A stretch of 45,209 nt of DNA from an uncultured Saprospiraceae bacterium (GTDB taxonomy: Bacteria; Bacteroidota; Bacteroidia; Chitinophagales; Saprospiraceae): NCBI GenBank assembly GCA_937974625.1, contig CALJVJ010000158.1:1-45209 (forward strand). The letters are read 5' to 3'. The position numbers and the translations under genes were made by a program. Positions 27,224 through 35,445 of this stretch are shown one piece after another. Under the pieces are notes generated by a model. The model saw only the letters and a list, made by a program, of their open reading frames with translations. It was not told the DNA's origin and did not search any database. Position 1 is the first letter of the stretch. Each line of letters opens with the position of its first letter.

Positions 27224-27880
27224 CTAGATTACTTTAATTTGTTTATCAGTTTTAGCATAAGATAACCTAGCCAATTTTTGGGTACGATGGTAAGCATCTA
27301 ATCCTGAAGAAGTAATAGAGCCTGCAGCAGCTATATCTAAATACCCATCTTCTGTTAGCGCAGTTTTCGGAAAAAAGATTTCGACTACTTTACCAATCAT
27401 CAGTACCGTATCGTTCAACGGAATAGGGATTTTCTGGGTAAAACTTAAGCCTATTCGGACATGGCTTTCGGCTACATAAGGAGCTTTAATTGTATCACTG
27501 AAAATTTCCGTCAACTCGGCTGCTTCAAATTCTGACACATCTATTGGATAACGAGCGGAAGTCTGATGAGCTTTTTTATAAATTTCCGCATTCAAGTGAT
27601 TAAAAGTATAATGACCTGTTTCTAAAATGTTATTATAGGTATCTCTCCTAACCGTCACAGGTCTCATAATAAATCCCATCAAAGCAGGATTTGCACCAAT
27701 ATGAACCACCGAGCTAATTAAAGAAAGGTTCGTCACGCCATCTTTACTAACTGTCCCACATAAGTTGATACTCTTAAAACCACTTAAGGAATTAATCAAG
27801 CGCGTACGATTACGCTGCTCCATTTTAGAAAAATCGCTATTGACTAAATGCTGAATATCTTTCATAAGGTACTTTTTCAT
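27224..27880 (-). CDS. Flavin reductase-family (FMN-binding split barrel) protein
   Basis: A 218-residue protein of the DIM6/NTAB flavin-reductase-like family. Evidence is the split-barrel motif NLCGTVSKDGVTNLSLISSVVHIGANPALMGFIMRP, a flavin-binding region, followed by ETGHYTFNHLNAEIYKKAHQTS. Relatives bind FMN and act as NAD(P)H:flavin reductases or of unknown function. The start is set at MKKYLMKDIQHL (27880), because a longer in-frame extension to 27952 would overlap the upstream gene; MKDIQHL (27865) is also possible. It follows the nucleoside hydrolase gene by about 38 bases and is probably co-transcribed, although a shared pathway is not obvious. Confidence 0.82.
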   Translation of the reverse strand: MKKYLMKDIQHLVNSDFSKMEQRNRTRLINSLSGFKSINLCGTVSKDGVTNLSLISSVVHIGANPALMGFIMRPVTVRRDTYNNILETGHYTFNHLNAEIYKKAHQTSARYPIDVSEFEAAELTEIFSDTIKAPYVAESHVRIGLSFTQKIPIPLNDTVLMIGKVVEIFFPKTALTEDGYLDIAAAGSITSSGLDAYHRTQKLARLSYAKTDKQIKVI

Positions 27881-27918
27881 TGTTCTAAAATACTCAACAA
27901 ACAGAAAAGCTATATGTT

Positions 27919-28872
27919 TTACTTTTTTAAGAACGTATCCAGAGCGGTCCAAAAATTAGCCTTCATAGCAGGCACATCAATCTTTGTGTAAACCTTAATA
28001 TTCCTAGTCAAATTATCATGAGGTGTCATTACTTCTTGTTCTTCTACCAATTCAGGATAAGCCAATGCTTCTAAAATCGCTATATCCCACATGGTCCACA
28101 TCGTTTTCTCCTGGTCTGTTGCTTTCCAAAAACGGTCATAAGTTTCCCAACGATTAATTAAATAATCACCTATCCCGCCCCTACCTTTTAGTAGCTCATC
28201 CATTACCGTTTTTTCAAACACCAAATGTTGACTAGTGGTAGCAGTCATCACTCTAAATTCTAAGTTGGCGGTATTCAACAGTAAATTAACTGCATTCGGG
28301 TCATTATTGGTATTAAATTCTCGTTTACTCCAAGTCGCCGTTTCCAAATTATACCAAAAGCCCAAATAGTTCAAAGATAGCTTGGGAATGATTTTAGGTT
28401 CCATCAAAACTGCTGATGCAATATTTGTACAAGGTCCTAAAATAGCAATAGATAATTGCTCGCCTTCCGGGGTTGCTAGAGCTTGTTCTATAATAAATTT
28501 AGCTGCCGCTGAAGGTTGAGGTCGTTGCTCGTTGACCATTGGAAAATTAGCACCTTGAGGAGCAGGAATATTCGTTTTACCCATTAAGTCCAATATTTCC
28601 AAATTAATCCGTTGACTTTCTCCTACCGAATCATTAGGGGTTCTTGGATTGGTGTGCCATTGCGCAGAAGTCAATCCTATAACATCTAATCTAGGTTCCA
28701 AAAGTGCTCGTGCGATAGCGTATAAATCGTCTACTTCGTTGGCAGTATCCGCATCAATAATTAATCGCAAGGGCTTTTCAGTTTGTCCACTTTTAAAAAA
28801 GCTTTCAGCTGGAAAAAGACTTGCTAATAGGGCAAATTTTGTACTATCGGTTAAAAATGTTCTTCTTTGCAT
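27919..28872 (-). CDS. Exported nucleoside hydrolase-family protein
   Basis: A 317-residue member of the inosine-uridine nucleoside hydrolase superfamily, which splits the N-glycosidic bond of ribonucleosides. The calcium-binding Asp cluster is present as IIDADTANEVDDLYAIARAL (family DTD..DD.DD-type motif, here with Asn where the first canonical repeat has Asp or Gly). A later AILGPCTNIASAV matches the conserved central motif, and TNNDPNAVNLLLN the active-site loop. A twin-arginine-like leader (QRRTFLTDSTKFALLASLFP) suggests export, unusual for a nucleoside scavenging enzyme. The gene is divergent from a methylthioribose-kinase-like gene, which hints at (methylthio)ribose or nucleoside salvage; that link is inference. 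Confidence 0.85.
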   Translation of the reverse strand: MQRRTFLTDSTKFALLASLFPAESFFKSGQTEKPLRLIIDADTANEVDDLYAIARALLEPRLDVIGLTSAQWHTNPRTPNDSVGESQRINLEILDLMGKTNIPAPQGANFPMVNEQRPQPSAAAKFIIEQALATPEGEQLSIAILGPCTNIASAVLMEPKIIPKLSLNYLGFWYNLETATWSKREFNTNNDPNAVNLLLNTANLEFRVMTATTSQHLVFEKTVMDELLKGRGGIGDYLINRWETYDRFWKATDQEKTMWTMWDIAILEALAYPELVEEQEVMTPHDNLTRNIKVYTKIDVPAMKANFWTALDTFLKK

Positions 28873-28921
28873 TGAGTTGAATTAAAGGTCTATAGGTGTA
28901 AAGGTACAGAGATAGAAGTCC

Positions 28922-28929
28922 AAAAATAA
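28922..28929 (-). promoter_or_regulatory. -7 promoter element of the nucleoside hydrolase operon
   Basis: Minus-strand TATTTTTG, an exact TAnnTTTG match, 49 bases before the start codon at 28872. Confidence 0.45.
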
Positions 28930-29025
28930 ACAGCGGATATTTAGAACTAAATTATTGTTATAAAATGTCTTTATCCGAACTAGTTAATTATGGTACAGCC
29001 CATTAATTTATTCTAATTTCGTCCT

Positions 29026-30057
29026 ATGGATTTAAAACAACGATTTCAACACGCTTACCCAGGTGCTTTTTTTATGAAAAATGAGGTAAGAGCAGTTGCT
29101 AGTTATTTACAAGGACAAGGTTGGCTAAATCAAAATGAAGAATTGGTTTCTTTAGAAAAGCCGGGAGCCGGAAACATGAATTTTGTATTAAGAGCGATTA
29201 CCAATCAACGTTCTTTTATTTTAAAACAGGCACGTCCTTGGGTAGAAAAATTTCCTCAAATAGATGCCCCTGTCGAAAGAGTAGCCGTGGAAGCTAAGTT
29301 TTTTCAATCTTTAGAAAAAATCGAAGCCATCAATCAATTTGCGCCAAGTTGTTTAGGTTTTGATGCCGCAAATTTCATTTTAGTGACAGAAGATTTAGGC
29401 AAAGGGGCAGATTATAGTTTTTTATATCAAAAAGATAATTTATTGACAGAGACGGATATTGATGGCTTAACGCAATATCTTTCTGCTTTACATCAAGTAG
29501 CCATTCCTAGTGATTTTCCATCTAATCTTGCTATGCGAAAACTCAATCACGAGCATATTTTTAATTTTCCCTATTTAGAAGAAAATGGGCTTAATTTGGA
29601 TGAGGTACAAGAAGGCTTAAAAGCTGCGGCAATACCCTATAAAACTGATGCCGCATTAAAAGCTAAAATAAAAGCTTGTGGAGCCATATATTTAGCACAA
29701 GGAAATCATTTATTACACGGCGACTTTTATCCAGGAAGTTGGTTGAAAGGAACAGACGGATTAAAGGTGATTGACCCAGAATTTGGGTTTGTTGGACCAG
29801 CGGAATTTGATTTGAGTATTTTATTCGCACATCTGCTAATGGCAGAACAACCTTCCGAGGTGCATAAGGCCATCTACAAAAAATATCAGCAACCAGCAGG
29901 TTTTAACGAGGCATTATTCAGTCAATTTGTAGGTATAGAAATCCTTCGCCGTTTGATTGGAATTGCGCAGTTACCATTGAGTCTAGATTTAAGTACTAAA
30001 AAAAAGTTAATGGAACAGGCCGCTCAGTGGATTATAGAAGAGAAAATGGCTATTTAA
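29026..30057 (+). CDS. Methylthioribose kinase-like phosphotransferase
   Basis: A 343-residue kinase of the APH/choline-kinase fold. Visible motifs are a Gly-rich loop GAGNMNFVLRA, the nucleotide-binding Lys in FILKQARPWV, the catalytic loop LLHGDFYPGSWL with Asp233, and the metal-binding segment VIDPEFGFVGPAEFDLSIL with Asp250-Pro-Glu252. HGDxxxGS followed by IDPEFxFxGPxxFD is characteristic of 5-methylthioribose kinase (MtnK) of the methionine salvage pathway. The family normally has about 400 residues, so this one is short. No other mtn gene is nearby, so a different small alcohol substrate is possible. It is cytoplasmic, divergent from the nucleoside hydrolase gene, and ends in a strong bidirectional hairpin. 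Confidence 0.72.
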   Translation: MDLKQRFQHAYPGAFFMKNEVRAVASYLQGQGWLNQNEELVSLEKPGAGNMNFVLRAITNQRSFILKQARPWVEKFPQIDAPVERVAVEAKFFQSLEKIEAINQFAPSCLGFDAANFILVTEDLGKGADYSFLYQKDNLLTETDIDGLTQYLSALHQVAIPSDFPSNLAMRKLNHEHIFNFPYLEENGLNLDEVQEGLKAAAIPYKTDAALKAKIKACGAIYLAQGNHLLHGDFYPGSWLKGTDGLKVIDPEFGFVGPAEFDLSILFAHLLMAEQPSEVHKAIYKKYQQPAGFNEALFSQFVGIEILRRLIGIAQLPLSLDLSTKKKLMEQAAQWIIEEKMAI

Positions 30058-30081
30058 ACAATGGCGGTTTGTAAAAGATTG

Positions 30082-30123
30082 GATATGTCAAATCCGCCTG
30101 AATGCTTGCGGGTTTGACATATC
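30082..30123. terminator. Bidirectional terminator
   Basis: Arms GATATGTCAAATCCGC (30082-30097) and GCGGGTTTGACATATC (30108-30123): 16 positions with one G-T pair and a 10-base loop, between convergent genes. Confidence 0.65.
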
Positions 30124-30133
30124 AAAAAGTATC

Positions 30134-31066
30134 CTAAATAGCAGCATATAATTTATCCATACGCTCAGAAATCTCTTGTAAGCGGACTCTATCTCCACCA
30201 GCTACCTCCGCAGAACCCCATCCCTGATACCCTACTTCTTTCAAAGCAGCATTCACCGCAGGCCAGTTGGCATCACCTTCACCTAATTTCACTTTAAAGC
30301 CTTTCCAAATCCCTTCGTCGTTTTGTTTTTTTCGGCTATAGTCTTTAATATCAATTTTAACAATTCGCTTTCCTAAGGCACGAACCCAATGTTCGGGCCA
30401 ACCATACCTAACGATATTGCCCACATCAAAATACCATCCAATCATTGGACTTTCGAACTCATCAATATAACGTGCTGCTTCAACGGGGCTAATTAGAAAA
30501 TTATTCCAAACATTTTCAATCGCTATTTTTACACCTGTTTCTTCTGCAACAGGTAAAATTTTTCTTATTTCTTCTTGAGAACGCTGATACGCGTCTGCAT
30601 AAGCAATCTTTTGATTTACCACTCCAGGAACTAATAAAACCGTGGTGCCACCATACTTTTTAGTTACTCTAAGAGATTTTTTCATAGATTCCACACATTT
30701 AGCCCGTACCGAAGGGTCAGGGTCTGAAAGCGGCATTTTCCAATGCAAAGAATTTACCGTACCAGGAATTTCTAAACCAGATTTATCTCTAGCATTTAAA
30801 ATTTCTTTTTCATCAAAGTCATTTGGTGTATCCAACTCTATCCCATGAAATCCTAAGTCTTTGACTAGTTTAAATTTATCTAGAATTGATAAATCCTCCT
30901 TAATCATTCCAAATTTTAGGCTCTTTTTGATAAGCGGTTGGGCAGTTGGGATAGCATCCTTTACAGGTACTGCAGTCGTCGCACAATGCGTGTTAGATAA
31001 AAAAGCGAGAGAGGCAGTGGCTACAGCACTTTGTTTGAGGAAGGTTCTTCTAGTTGGTTTAGGCAT
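30134..31066 (-). CDS. Tat-exported sugar phosphate isomerase/epimerase (AP endonuclease 2-type TIM barrel)
   Basis: A 310-residue xylose isomerase-like TIM-barrel protein. A Tat leader (TRRTFLKQSAVATASLAFLS) is followed by an Ala/Pro-rich linker. The barrel begins KFGMIKEDLSILDKFKLVKDL and carries GFHGIELDTP, KIAIENVWNNF, MIGWYFDVGNIVRYG, RIVKIDIKDYS and a C-terminal GWGSAEVAGGD. In the family the Glu and Asp/His of these strands bind a divalent metal and move protons between sugar carbons. Export of such an enzyme together with a Gfo/Idh/MocA oxidoreductase gene 100 bases upstream is common in Bacteroidota and Planctomycetota, where sugar or glycoside modification in the periplasm is suspected. 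The exact substrate is unknown. Confidence 0.85.
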   Translation of the reverse strand: MPKPTRRTFLKQSAVATASLAFLSNTHCATTAVPVKDAIPTAQPLIKKSLKFGMIKEDLSILDKFKLVKDLGFHGIELDTPNDFDEKEILNARDKSGLEIPGTVNSLHWKMPLSDPDPSVRAKCVESMKKSLRVTKKYGGTTVLLVPGVVNQKIAYADAYQRSQEEIRKILPVAEETGVKIAIENVWNNFLISPVEAARYIDEFESPMIGWYFDVGNIVRYGWPEHWVRALGKRIVKIDIKDYSRKKQNDEGIWKGFKVKLGEGDANWPAVNAALKEVGYQGWGSAEVAGGDRVRLQEISERMDKLYAAI

Positions 31067-31084
31067 TGTTTTGTTTTTCGTTCT

Positions 31085-31116
31085 AAAAAAAGAGCTCGAA
31101 CATTTCTGTCCGAGCT
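31085..31116 (-). terminator. Intrinsic terminator of the Gfo/Idh/MocA gene
   Basis: On the minus strand AGCTCGGAC (31116-31108) pairs with GTTCGAGCT (31101-31093) with one G-T pair, followed by seven T (31091-31085). Well formed for the minus strand, between two minus-strand genes. Confidence 0.75.
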
Positions 31117-31166
31117 TATATTATTTTTTGCTCAGATAGGAATGTCTAAGCAATCAATAGATTTGT

Positions 31167-32489
31167 CTATACAAATTTAGTCATTCCAGGCATGGCTACT
31201 GCTGCTGTCTTCCAATCCAAGTCCCAGTTAAATTCGTCAACTTTTGGCCCTAAGATTTCTTCAGAATTTAGTGCTTCTTCCCAAGTCAATGTTTTACCAG
31301 TATAAGCGACCATTCTTCCCATAATAGCTAACATCGTGCTATTAGCCGCACGAATACCATCATTCATAGGCTCGCCTTTTCGGATAGATGCAAACAGTTC
31401 ATCATGTTCTGTTTGATACATATTATTTTTATCTTTTTTGTCATGTTCTTTCTCCCAGCGCCAATTCGTTTCTCCGCTTATCTCATGACGATTCCAAACA
31501 TTGATATCGCAACGACCTTTTGTACCTAACATTTCGATACCATATGCTCTATCCGTTCCCTTTTGCTGGCGACTGTGGTGCAATCCTCTTGACCCATCAG
31601 GGTATTCGAAGGTAATGGCAAAGTGGTCATAAATATTACCATATTTTGCCTCTGTTCGAGTTTGGCGTCCACCAATTCCAGAAGCTTTTACGGGTAAAAC
31701 ATCTCCTTTTGCCCACGACATAAGGTCTAAACTATGGACAGCTTGCTCTACAATATGGTCACCTGACAGCCAACTATAATACATCCAATTTCGCAATTGC
31801 TTCTTAAACTGTCCCCAACTTGGTTTCGTTTCTTTCCACCAAGAAGCGCCTGTATTATAGGTATTATAAAGAGACAACACATCTCCAATTTGACCATCTA
31901 ACACTCGTTGAAAAGTATCTCTCTTCGGATAATCATACCGCCAGCAAAAACCAGACATAAATCCTAGATTTTTTGCTTTAGCTTCTTTTGCCGTCGCCAT
32001 TACTCTTCTAATACCAGGCGCATCTACCGCTACCGGTTTTTCAAAAAAGACATGTTTTCCTGCAGCGATACATGCTTCTAGATGAGCAGGTCTAAAATTT
32101 GGTGGTGTTCCTAAAATCACCACATCCACATCCGTTTCTAATACTTTTTTATAGGCATCAAATCCAATGAATTTTTGATTTTCAGGTACTTTGACCTTAT
32201 CCGCAATATCTTCCCCTACAAGTCCATTATAAGCAGCTTCTAAATTCTCTGGATACACATCTGCCATAACGGTTAAAGCAACATTGGAATCCGCATTTAA
32301 AGCTTGTGCAGCCGCACCTGTTCCACGGCCTCCACAGCCAATCAATCCTACTTTTAAGGTATCTGCATTAAATTGATGTTTTGATTGGGTATTCGCCAAA
32401 ATATTAAAACCTACAGAACTAGCAGCCAAAGTGGAGCCTGTTAGTCTCATAAATTTTCTTCTAGAAGTATTGGTTAGAACTTTTTTCAT
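31167..32489 (-). CDS. Tat-exported Gfo/Idh/MocA-family oxidoreductase
   Basis: A 440-residue NAD(P)-dependent sugar dehydrogenase-like protein. A Tat leader (SRRKFMRLTGSTLAASSVGF) precedes the Rossmann motif VGLIGCGGRGTGAAAQAL. DVDVVILGTPPNFRPAHLEAC and the family signature GKHVFFEKPVAVD (the Lys is usually catalytic) follow. GDHIVEQAVHSLDLMSWAKG carries the active-site His. Exported members are thought to retain tightly bound cofactor and to act on sugars or glycosides without free NAD. The isomerase/epimerase gene downstream is its likely functional neighbour, although a terminator lies between them. The palindromic repeat copy B sits just upstream. Confidence 0.9.
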   Translation of the reverse strand: MKKVLTNTSRRKFMRLTGSTLAASSVGFNILANTQSKHQFNADTLKVGLIGCGGRGTGAAAQALNADSNVALTVMADVYPENLEAAYNGLVGEDIADKVKVPENQKFIGFDAYKKVLETDVDVVILGTPPNFRPAHLEACIAAGKHVFFEKPVAVDAPGIRRVMATAKEAKAKNLGFMSGFCWRYDYPKRDTFQRVLDGQIGDVLSLYNTYNTGASWWKETKPSWGQFKKQLRNWMYYSWLSGDHIVEQAVHSLDLMSWAKGDVLPVKASGIGGRQTRTEAKYGNIYDHFAITFEYPDGSRGLHHSRQQKGTDRAYGIEMLGTKGRCDINVWNRHEISGETNWRWEKEHDKKDKNNMYQTEHDELFASIRKGEPMNDGIRAANSTMLAIMGRMVAYTGKTLTWEEALNSEEILGPKVDEFNWDLDWKTAAVAMPGMTKFV

Positions 32490-32550
32490 GGTTACTAAAT
32501 TTTGACAATTCGACTTTTTATAAAACCAAATTTTAATAAATAGAAAGTAT

Positions 32551-32663
32551 TAAGTAGGTAGACACAAATAACATAGACATTTTATGACGGTCTCTTTTTC
32601 CGATAAACGTCGTTAAAAAATAGTCTCGGTCAAAAAAGGAGAATATTTTTGTCCACCTACTTA
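32551..32663. mobile_element. MITE-like palindromic repeat, copy B
   Basis: A 113-bp element with inverted ends TAAGTAGGTAGACA (32551-32564) and TGTCCACCTACTTA (32650-32663), 13 of 14 positions complementary. The ends start with TA, as expected for TA-target IS630/Tc1-mariner-type insertions. No coding capacity. Read on the minus strand, its interior (TTTTTTGACCGAGACTATTT, then AAAAAGAG, CCGTCATAAA, GTTATTTGTGTC) matches copy A at 1-139, which carries a longer centre. It lies in the divergent gap between the Gfo/Idh/MocA gene and a small hypothetical gene. Confidence 0.6.
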
Positions 32664-32747
32664 CAGCGAATCTACTGCTTTTTTAGGAAAAATAAAATGA
32701 TTCGAGTGAGGAGTTCGGTATTTTAAGTCAATTTCAATTTTTAGTTT

Positions 32748-32755
32748 TATTTTTG
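32748..32755 (+). promoter_or_regulatory. -7 promoter element
   Basis: TATTTTTG, exact TAnnTTTG match, 17 bases before the start codon at 32773. No clear -33 element. Confidence 0.5.
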
Positions 32756-32772
32756 CAGCCAAAATAAATTTA

Positions 32773-33255
32773 ATGACGATACCTTTTATAGCCGAAAAAG
32801 CAATTGATGCAATTGCAGAATCTTTGAATGATACAGGAAGTGACTACGACCAAGCCGTTGCAGATATGCAAGCAAAACAGCCTATTCTATTTTCCTATTT
32901 ATTATCAGAAAGTTTTAAGTTACTGACTAAAGAAGAAAGTGAATATTTATTATACTTAGGTTTAGTGATTTGGAAAACGGTAGATGCAGAAACTGCGACA
33001 TTAGCACTATTAATGTCTGATAGCATAGAAGACGCGGAAGAAAAGAATTGGACTTTACTCAATGAATCAAAGGCAAAAAAATTCAATGATAAATTGGACA
33101 CTTTTTTCGATAAATATCCACAAGAAGATTTATTAGCTTTTGTAGAAGATGCTTTAGTGGATGATGAGGACAGTTTTGTTACCAAAGAAGGAAAAGAATT
33201 ACTTTTTATCGGCTTAAAGACGACTATAGACACACTTTGTGAAATTGCGGTATAA
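32773..33255 (+). CDS. Small acidic protein of unknown function
   Basis: A 160-residue protein that I do not recognise. It is acidic and predicted mostly helical, with no signal peptide, membrane helix or Cys pair. Distinct segments are an N-terminal helix (FIAEKAIDAIAESLND), a leucine-rich middle (LLTKEESEYLLYLGLVIWKTV) and a repeat-like pair of acidic helices (DLLAFVEDALVDDEDSF). A good -7 promoter element precedes it and the codon pattern looks like that of its neighbours, so it is a real gene. It stands before a second small hypothetical gene that has its own promoter-like element. A 148-codon open frame on the opposite strand is an artefact of this gene. Confidence 0.7.
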   Translation: MTIPFIAEKAIDAIAESLNDTGSDYDQAVADMQAKQPILFSYLLSESFKLLTKEESEYLLYLGLVIWKTVDAETATLALLMSDSIEDAEEKNWTLLNESKAKKFNDKLDTFFDKYPQEDLLAFVEDALVDDEDSFVTKEGKELLFIGLKTTIDTLCEIAV

Positions 33256-33270
33256 TTGTTGGATTTTATG

Positions 33271-33278
33271 TAAATTTG
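33271..33278 (+). promoter_or_regulatory. -7 promoter element
   Basis: TAAATTTG, exact TAnnTTTG match, 80 bases before the start codon at 33358, directly after the preceding gene. Confidence 0.45.
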
Positions 33279-33357
33279 TAGTACCTCCGTGTTCGCAACC
33301 TTTTCAAAATATGTGTGTTTAACATTCGTTATACATTTCACAGAACCAATAATTATT

Positions 33358-33804
33358 ATGGCACTTTTAGATAAAGCAAATTTAATTATTTATAGAATTC
33401 GGGAGAAAGGCTTAGAAGTCTTCTTAGTCAATCCTTCGGAAGAAAACCAAGCTGCGGAAGAATGGACCTTGCCTCAAGGCAAAATTAAAGACGGTTCCAA
33501 AGCAATTGCGCTTTTACAAAAAGACCAAACCTTTGAGTTAGACCCGGTAGAAAACGTGGAAGGAGAGGCTGAAAATGCCATAGCAGTAGAAGGAGATTGG
33601 CATGACATCCCTTCTTTGAAAAGCTTGATTAAAGAAGACGCTCATTTTATGAAAAATACTATCAAGCAAATGATTCCCGATTTGGAACAAAGAGGTAGTT
33701 ATTTTGCTATCAAAGAGGCTTTCAAAAAAGTATTACCCAATCAATATGAGTTTTTAAAAGAATTAAAAGATATTATTCGAGATAAGAACAGTAGTAACTT
33801 CTAA
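33358..33804 (+). CDS. Nudix-fold-like protein lacking the Nudix box
   Basis: A 148-residue cytoplasmic protein. Its first 45 residues read like the start of a Nudix hydrolase: a beta-strand pair (NLIIYRIREKGLEVFLVNP) and then EWTLPQGKIKDGS, equivalent to the LPKG turn just before the Nudix box. The box itself (GxxxxxExxxxxxxREUxEExGU) is missing; instead there is KAIALLQKDQTFELDPVE and an acidic region. Without the Glu cluster it should not bind catalytic metal in the usual way, so it may be a ligand-binding or structural relative. The C-terminal half is helical and basic (LPNQYEFLKELKDIIRDK). The ATG of MALLDKAN is chosen as start; a 23-residue upstream extension is poor coding sequence. 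Confidence 0.65.
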   Translation: MALLDKANLIIYRIREKGLEVFLVNPSEENQAAEEWTLPQGKIKDGSKAIALLQKDQTFELDPVENVEGEAENAIAVEGDWHDIPSLKSLIKEDAHFMKNTIKQMIPDLEQRGSYFAIKEAFKKVLPNQYEFLKELKDIIRDKNSSNF

Positions 33805-34185
33805 TAAATTTGGAATGTAAAACCCACCAGTCAGACAGGTTCAAAATGTAAAATGTAAAAGTCGTTACTGAGCACTCACTTTTGTGACTGCCAATTTTTC
33901 TAAAAAAAATAAATATGCTCATTCCTTCACCTATTCCCTGTTAGAATTAGTTTTAGATAGATGAAGGATCACGGATTTTTAATAAAAAAAATCTCCTACA
34001 AATAGCTCGCACATCAGATATCGCTCACCTTCCTAACGCTCTTTATTTAGCTTATTTTTAAACCTACACCTTGTTTTATACTAAGCATTTCAGTAGCGAT
34101 ACTACCAAAAAACACTTCTTGCATTGCTTCATTGGCTGTTAAAAGTTTTTTATATATTGCATGACTATATAATCAAATCTATTTT
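33805..34185. other. Intergenic region with a possible gene remnant
   Basis: 381 bases without a normal gene. TAAATTTG at 33805-33812 is a perfect -7 motif directly after the stop codon, followed by the tandem word AAAATGT (33841-33858 region). On the minus strand a frame without start codon (34172-34047) ends in a protein-like tail, FFGSIATEMLSIKQGVGLK, and may be a remnant. No terminator with a T-tract was found. Confidence 0.35.
34047..34172 (-). pseudogene. Possible C-terminal gene remnant
   Basis: An open frame of 41 codons between stops on the minus strand, without a suitable start, reading LLTANEAMQEVFFGSIATEM and then LSIKQGVGLKIS. The composition looks like the tail of a folded protein rather than random AT-rich translation. 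I cannot identify the parent family. Confidence 0.2.
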
Positions 34186-34626
34186 ATGCAATACCTTATA
34201 CCAATAATTTTACTACTTAATATATTGTGGTTTGCTGCGGCTTTTCATCTTTTTTCTCTCAAATCTACCTCTGCAACAAAAATGTTGCTGGCTAAAGCTG
34301 ACCGAATAGAACCTTTTAATTCCGTCGTGTCTCACTTATTTAAATTTCTTGGAGGGTTTAATCTCGCTCTTGTCGTCCTTTCCATTATAGCAATTTGTAA
34401 TTACCAAACCTTAATAGATAATGGATTGGCAGCAGTCATATTTTTAGTGTTTTTTATAGCCCACGGAAGTCAATTTTGGTTCAATGTTCCATTGGCGATG
34501 AAAGAGCGAAAAAAACAACAACCTATTTGGCCTGTTTTGAAAGGAAGAATGTATTTTATTTTTAAGACGGACTTGTTTTTAGCCATTTGTAACCTAATTG
34601 TGAGTGCGTATTTATTCTTAACATAA
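34186..34626 (+). CDS. Four-helix membrane protein of unknown function
   Basis: A 146-residue integral membrane protein with four predicted helices: about 2-22 (LIPIILLLNILWFAAAFHLF), 50-70, 78-98 (GLAAVIFLVFFIAHGSQFWF) and 124-145. A conserved-looking charged loop (MKERKKQQPIWPVLKGRMYF) lies before the last helix. No catalytic motif is visible and I do not recognise the family. Its stop codon directly abuts the ATG of the next gene (an SDR oxidoreductase), so the two are translationally linked and may act together, for example on a lipid-soluble substrate; that is inference. Confidence 0.75.
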   Translation: MQYLIPIILLLNILWFAAAFHLFSLKSTSATKMLLAKADRIEPFNSVVSHLFKFLGGFNLALVVLSIIAICNYQTLIDNGLAAVIFLVFFIAHGSQFWFNVPLAMKERKKQQPIWPVLKGRMYFIFKTDLFLAICNLIVSAYLFLT

Positions 34627-35445
34627 ATGAAAGATTTTAAAGAGAAAGTAGTCGTTATTACTGGTGGTGCAACGGGAATTGGTTTTGGACTTGCCAAGCG
34701 ATTTGGTCAAGAAGGTGCAATAGTTAGAATTGCAGGACTACGAGAAAACCGTTTACAGGAAGCAGTTCAAATTTTGGAAAAGCAAGGCGTCACTGCTTCT
34801 TACCAAATTTGTGATGTATGCAAAGAGGAAGATTTAATTGCTTTAGAAAAAGCGACTAGAACTCTTTATGGAAGTGTAGATGTATTAGTAAACAATGCGG
34901 GTATCGGCGGTGTTCGAAAATCCATATTTGACATTAGTCAATCGGAAATAATGGACACTTTAAATGTCAATTACCTGGGAGTCTGGAATGGCATTCGCGT
35001 ATTTGGTAAACAAATGAATGTAGCAGGAACACCTTGCGCTATTTATAATGTCGGTTCAGAAAATAGTTTTTTTAATGCTGTCATTAATGCGCCTTACGTT
35101 TCTGGAAAATATGCAATATTGGGTTTAACCAAAGCCTTAAGAGATGAGTCTCCAGATTTTATGGAGGTAGGCATCATTATTCCTGGCTTTGTATTTACGG
35201 AGATTGGCCCTGAAAAATTTATGAAAGGAGGGATGTCGCCAGATGAATTTGCGGATAGATTACTACCTCAAATGAAAGCGGGACAGTTTTATTTAGTCGG
35301 ACATTCCTATAATATAGTACGCATTACCGAAGAATATGAAGAAGTAAAAGCTGCTTTTGAGAAATATGCACCAAGATACGAAGGGGATGAAAAATATGAT
35401 ATAAAAACATTAAACGAAAGATTCATTAATAAAAAGAAAACATAA
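34627..35445 (+). CDS. Short-chain dehydrogenase/reductase
   Basis: A 272-residue classical SDR. It has the cofactor motif VVITGGATGIGFGLAKRFG (TGxxxGxG), the NNAGIGG structural motif, a Ser in IYNVGSEN and the catalytic YVSGK (Tyr-x-x-x-Lys). The acidic residue that usually follows the second strand in NAD-specific members is replaced here by AGLRENRLQ, so NADP is more likely. It oxidises or reduces an alcohol/ketone; the substrate cannot be deduced. Its ATG abuts the stop codon of the membrane protein gene. The long structured leader of korAB follows downstream. Confidence 0.88.
   Translation: MKDFKEKVVVITGGATGIGFGLAKRFGQEGAIVRIAGLRENRLQEAVQILEKQGVTASYQICDVCKEEDLIALEKATRTLYGSVDVLVNNAGIGGVRKSIFDISQSEIMDTLNVNYLGVWNGIRVFGKQMNVAGTPCAIYNVGSENSFFNAVINAPYVSGKYAILGLTKALRDESPDFMEVGIIIPGFVFTEIGPEKFMKGGMSPDEFADRLLPQMKAGQFYLVGHSYNIVRITEEYEEVKAAFEKYAPRYEGDEKYDIKTLNERFINKKKT

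Noticed and set aside
27881..27952. Longer start of the flavin reductase-like protein
   Set aside because: It overlaps the end of the nucleoside hydrolase gene and precedes the conserved family start.
32895..33341. 148-codon open frame on the minus strand
   Set aside because: It lies opposite the acidic hypothetical gene, is very Ser/Lys-rich as expected for an antisense frame, and lacks a promoter; the plus-strand gene has a good -7 element.
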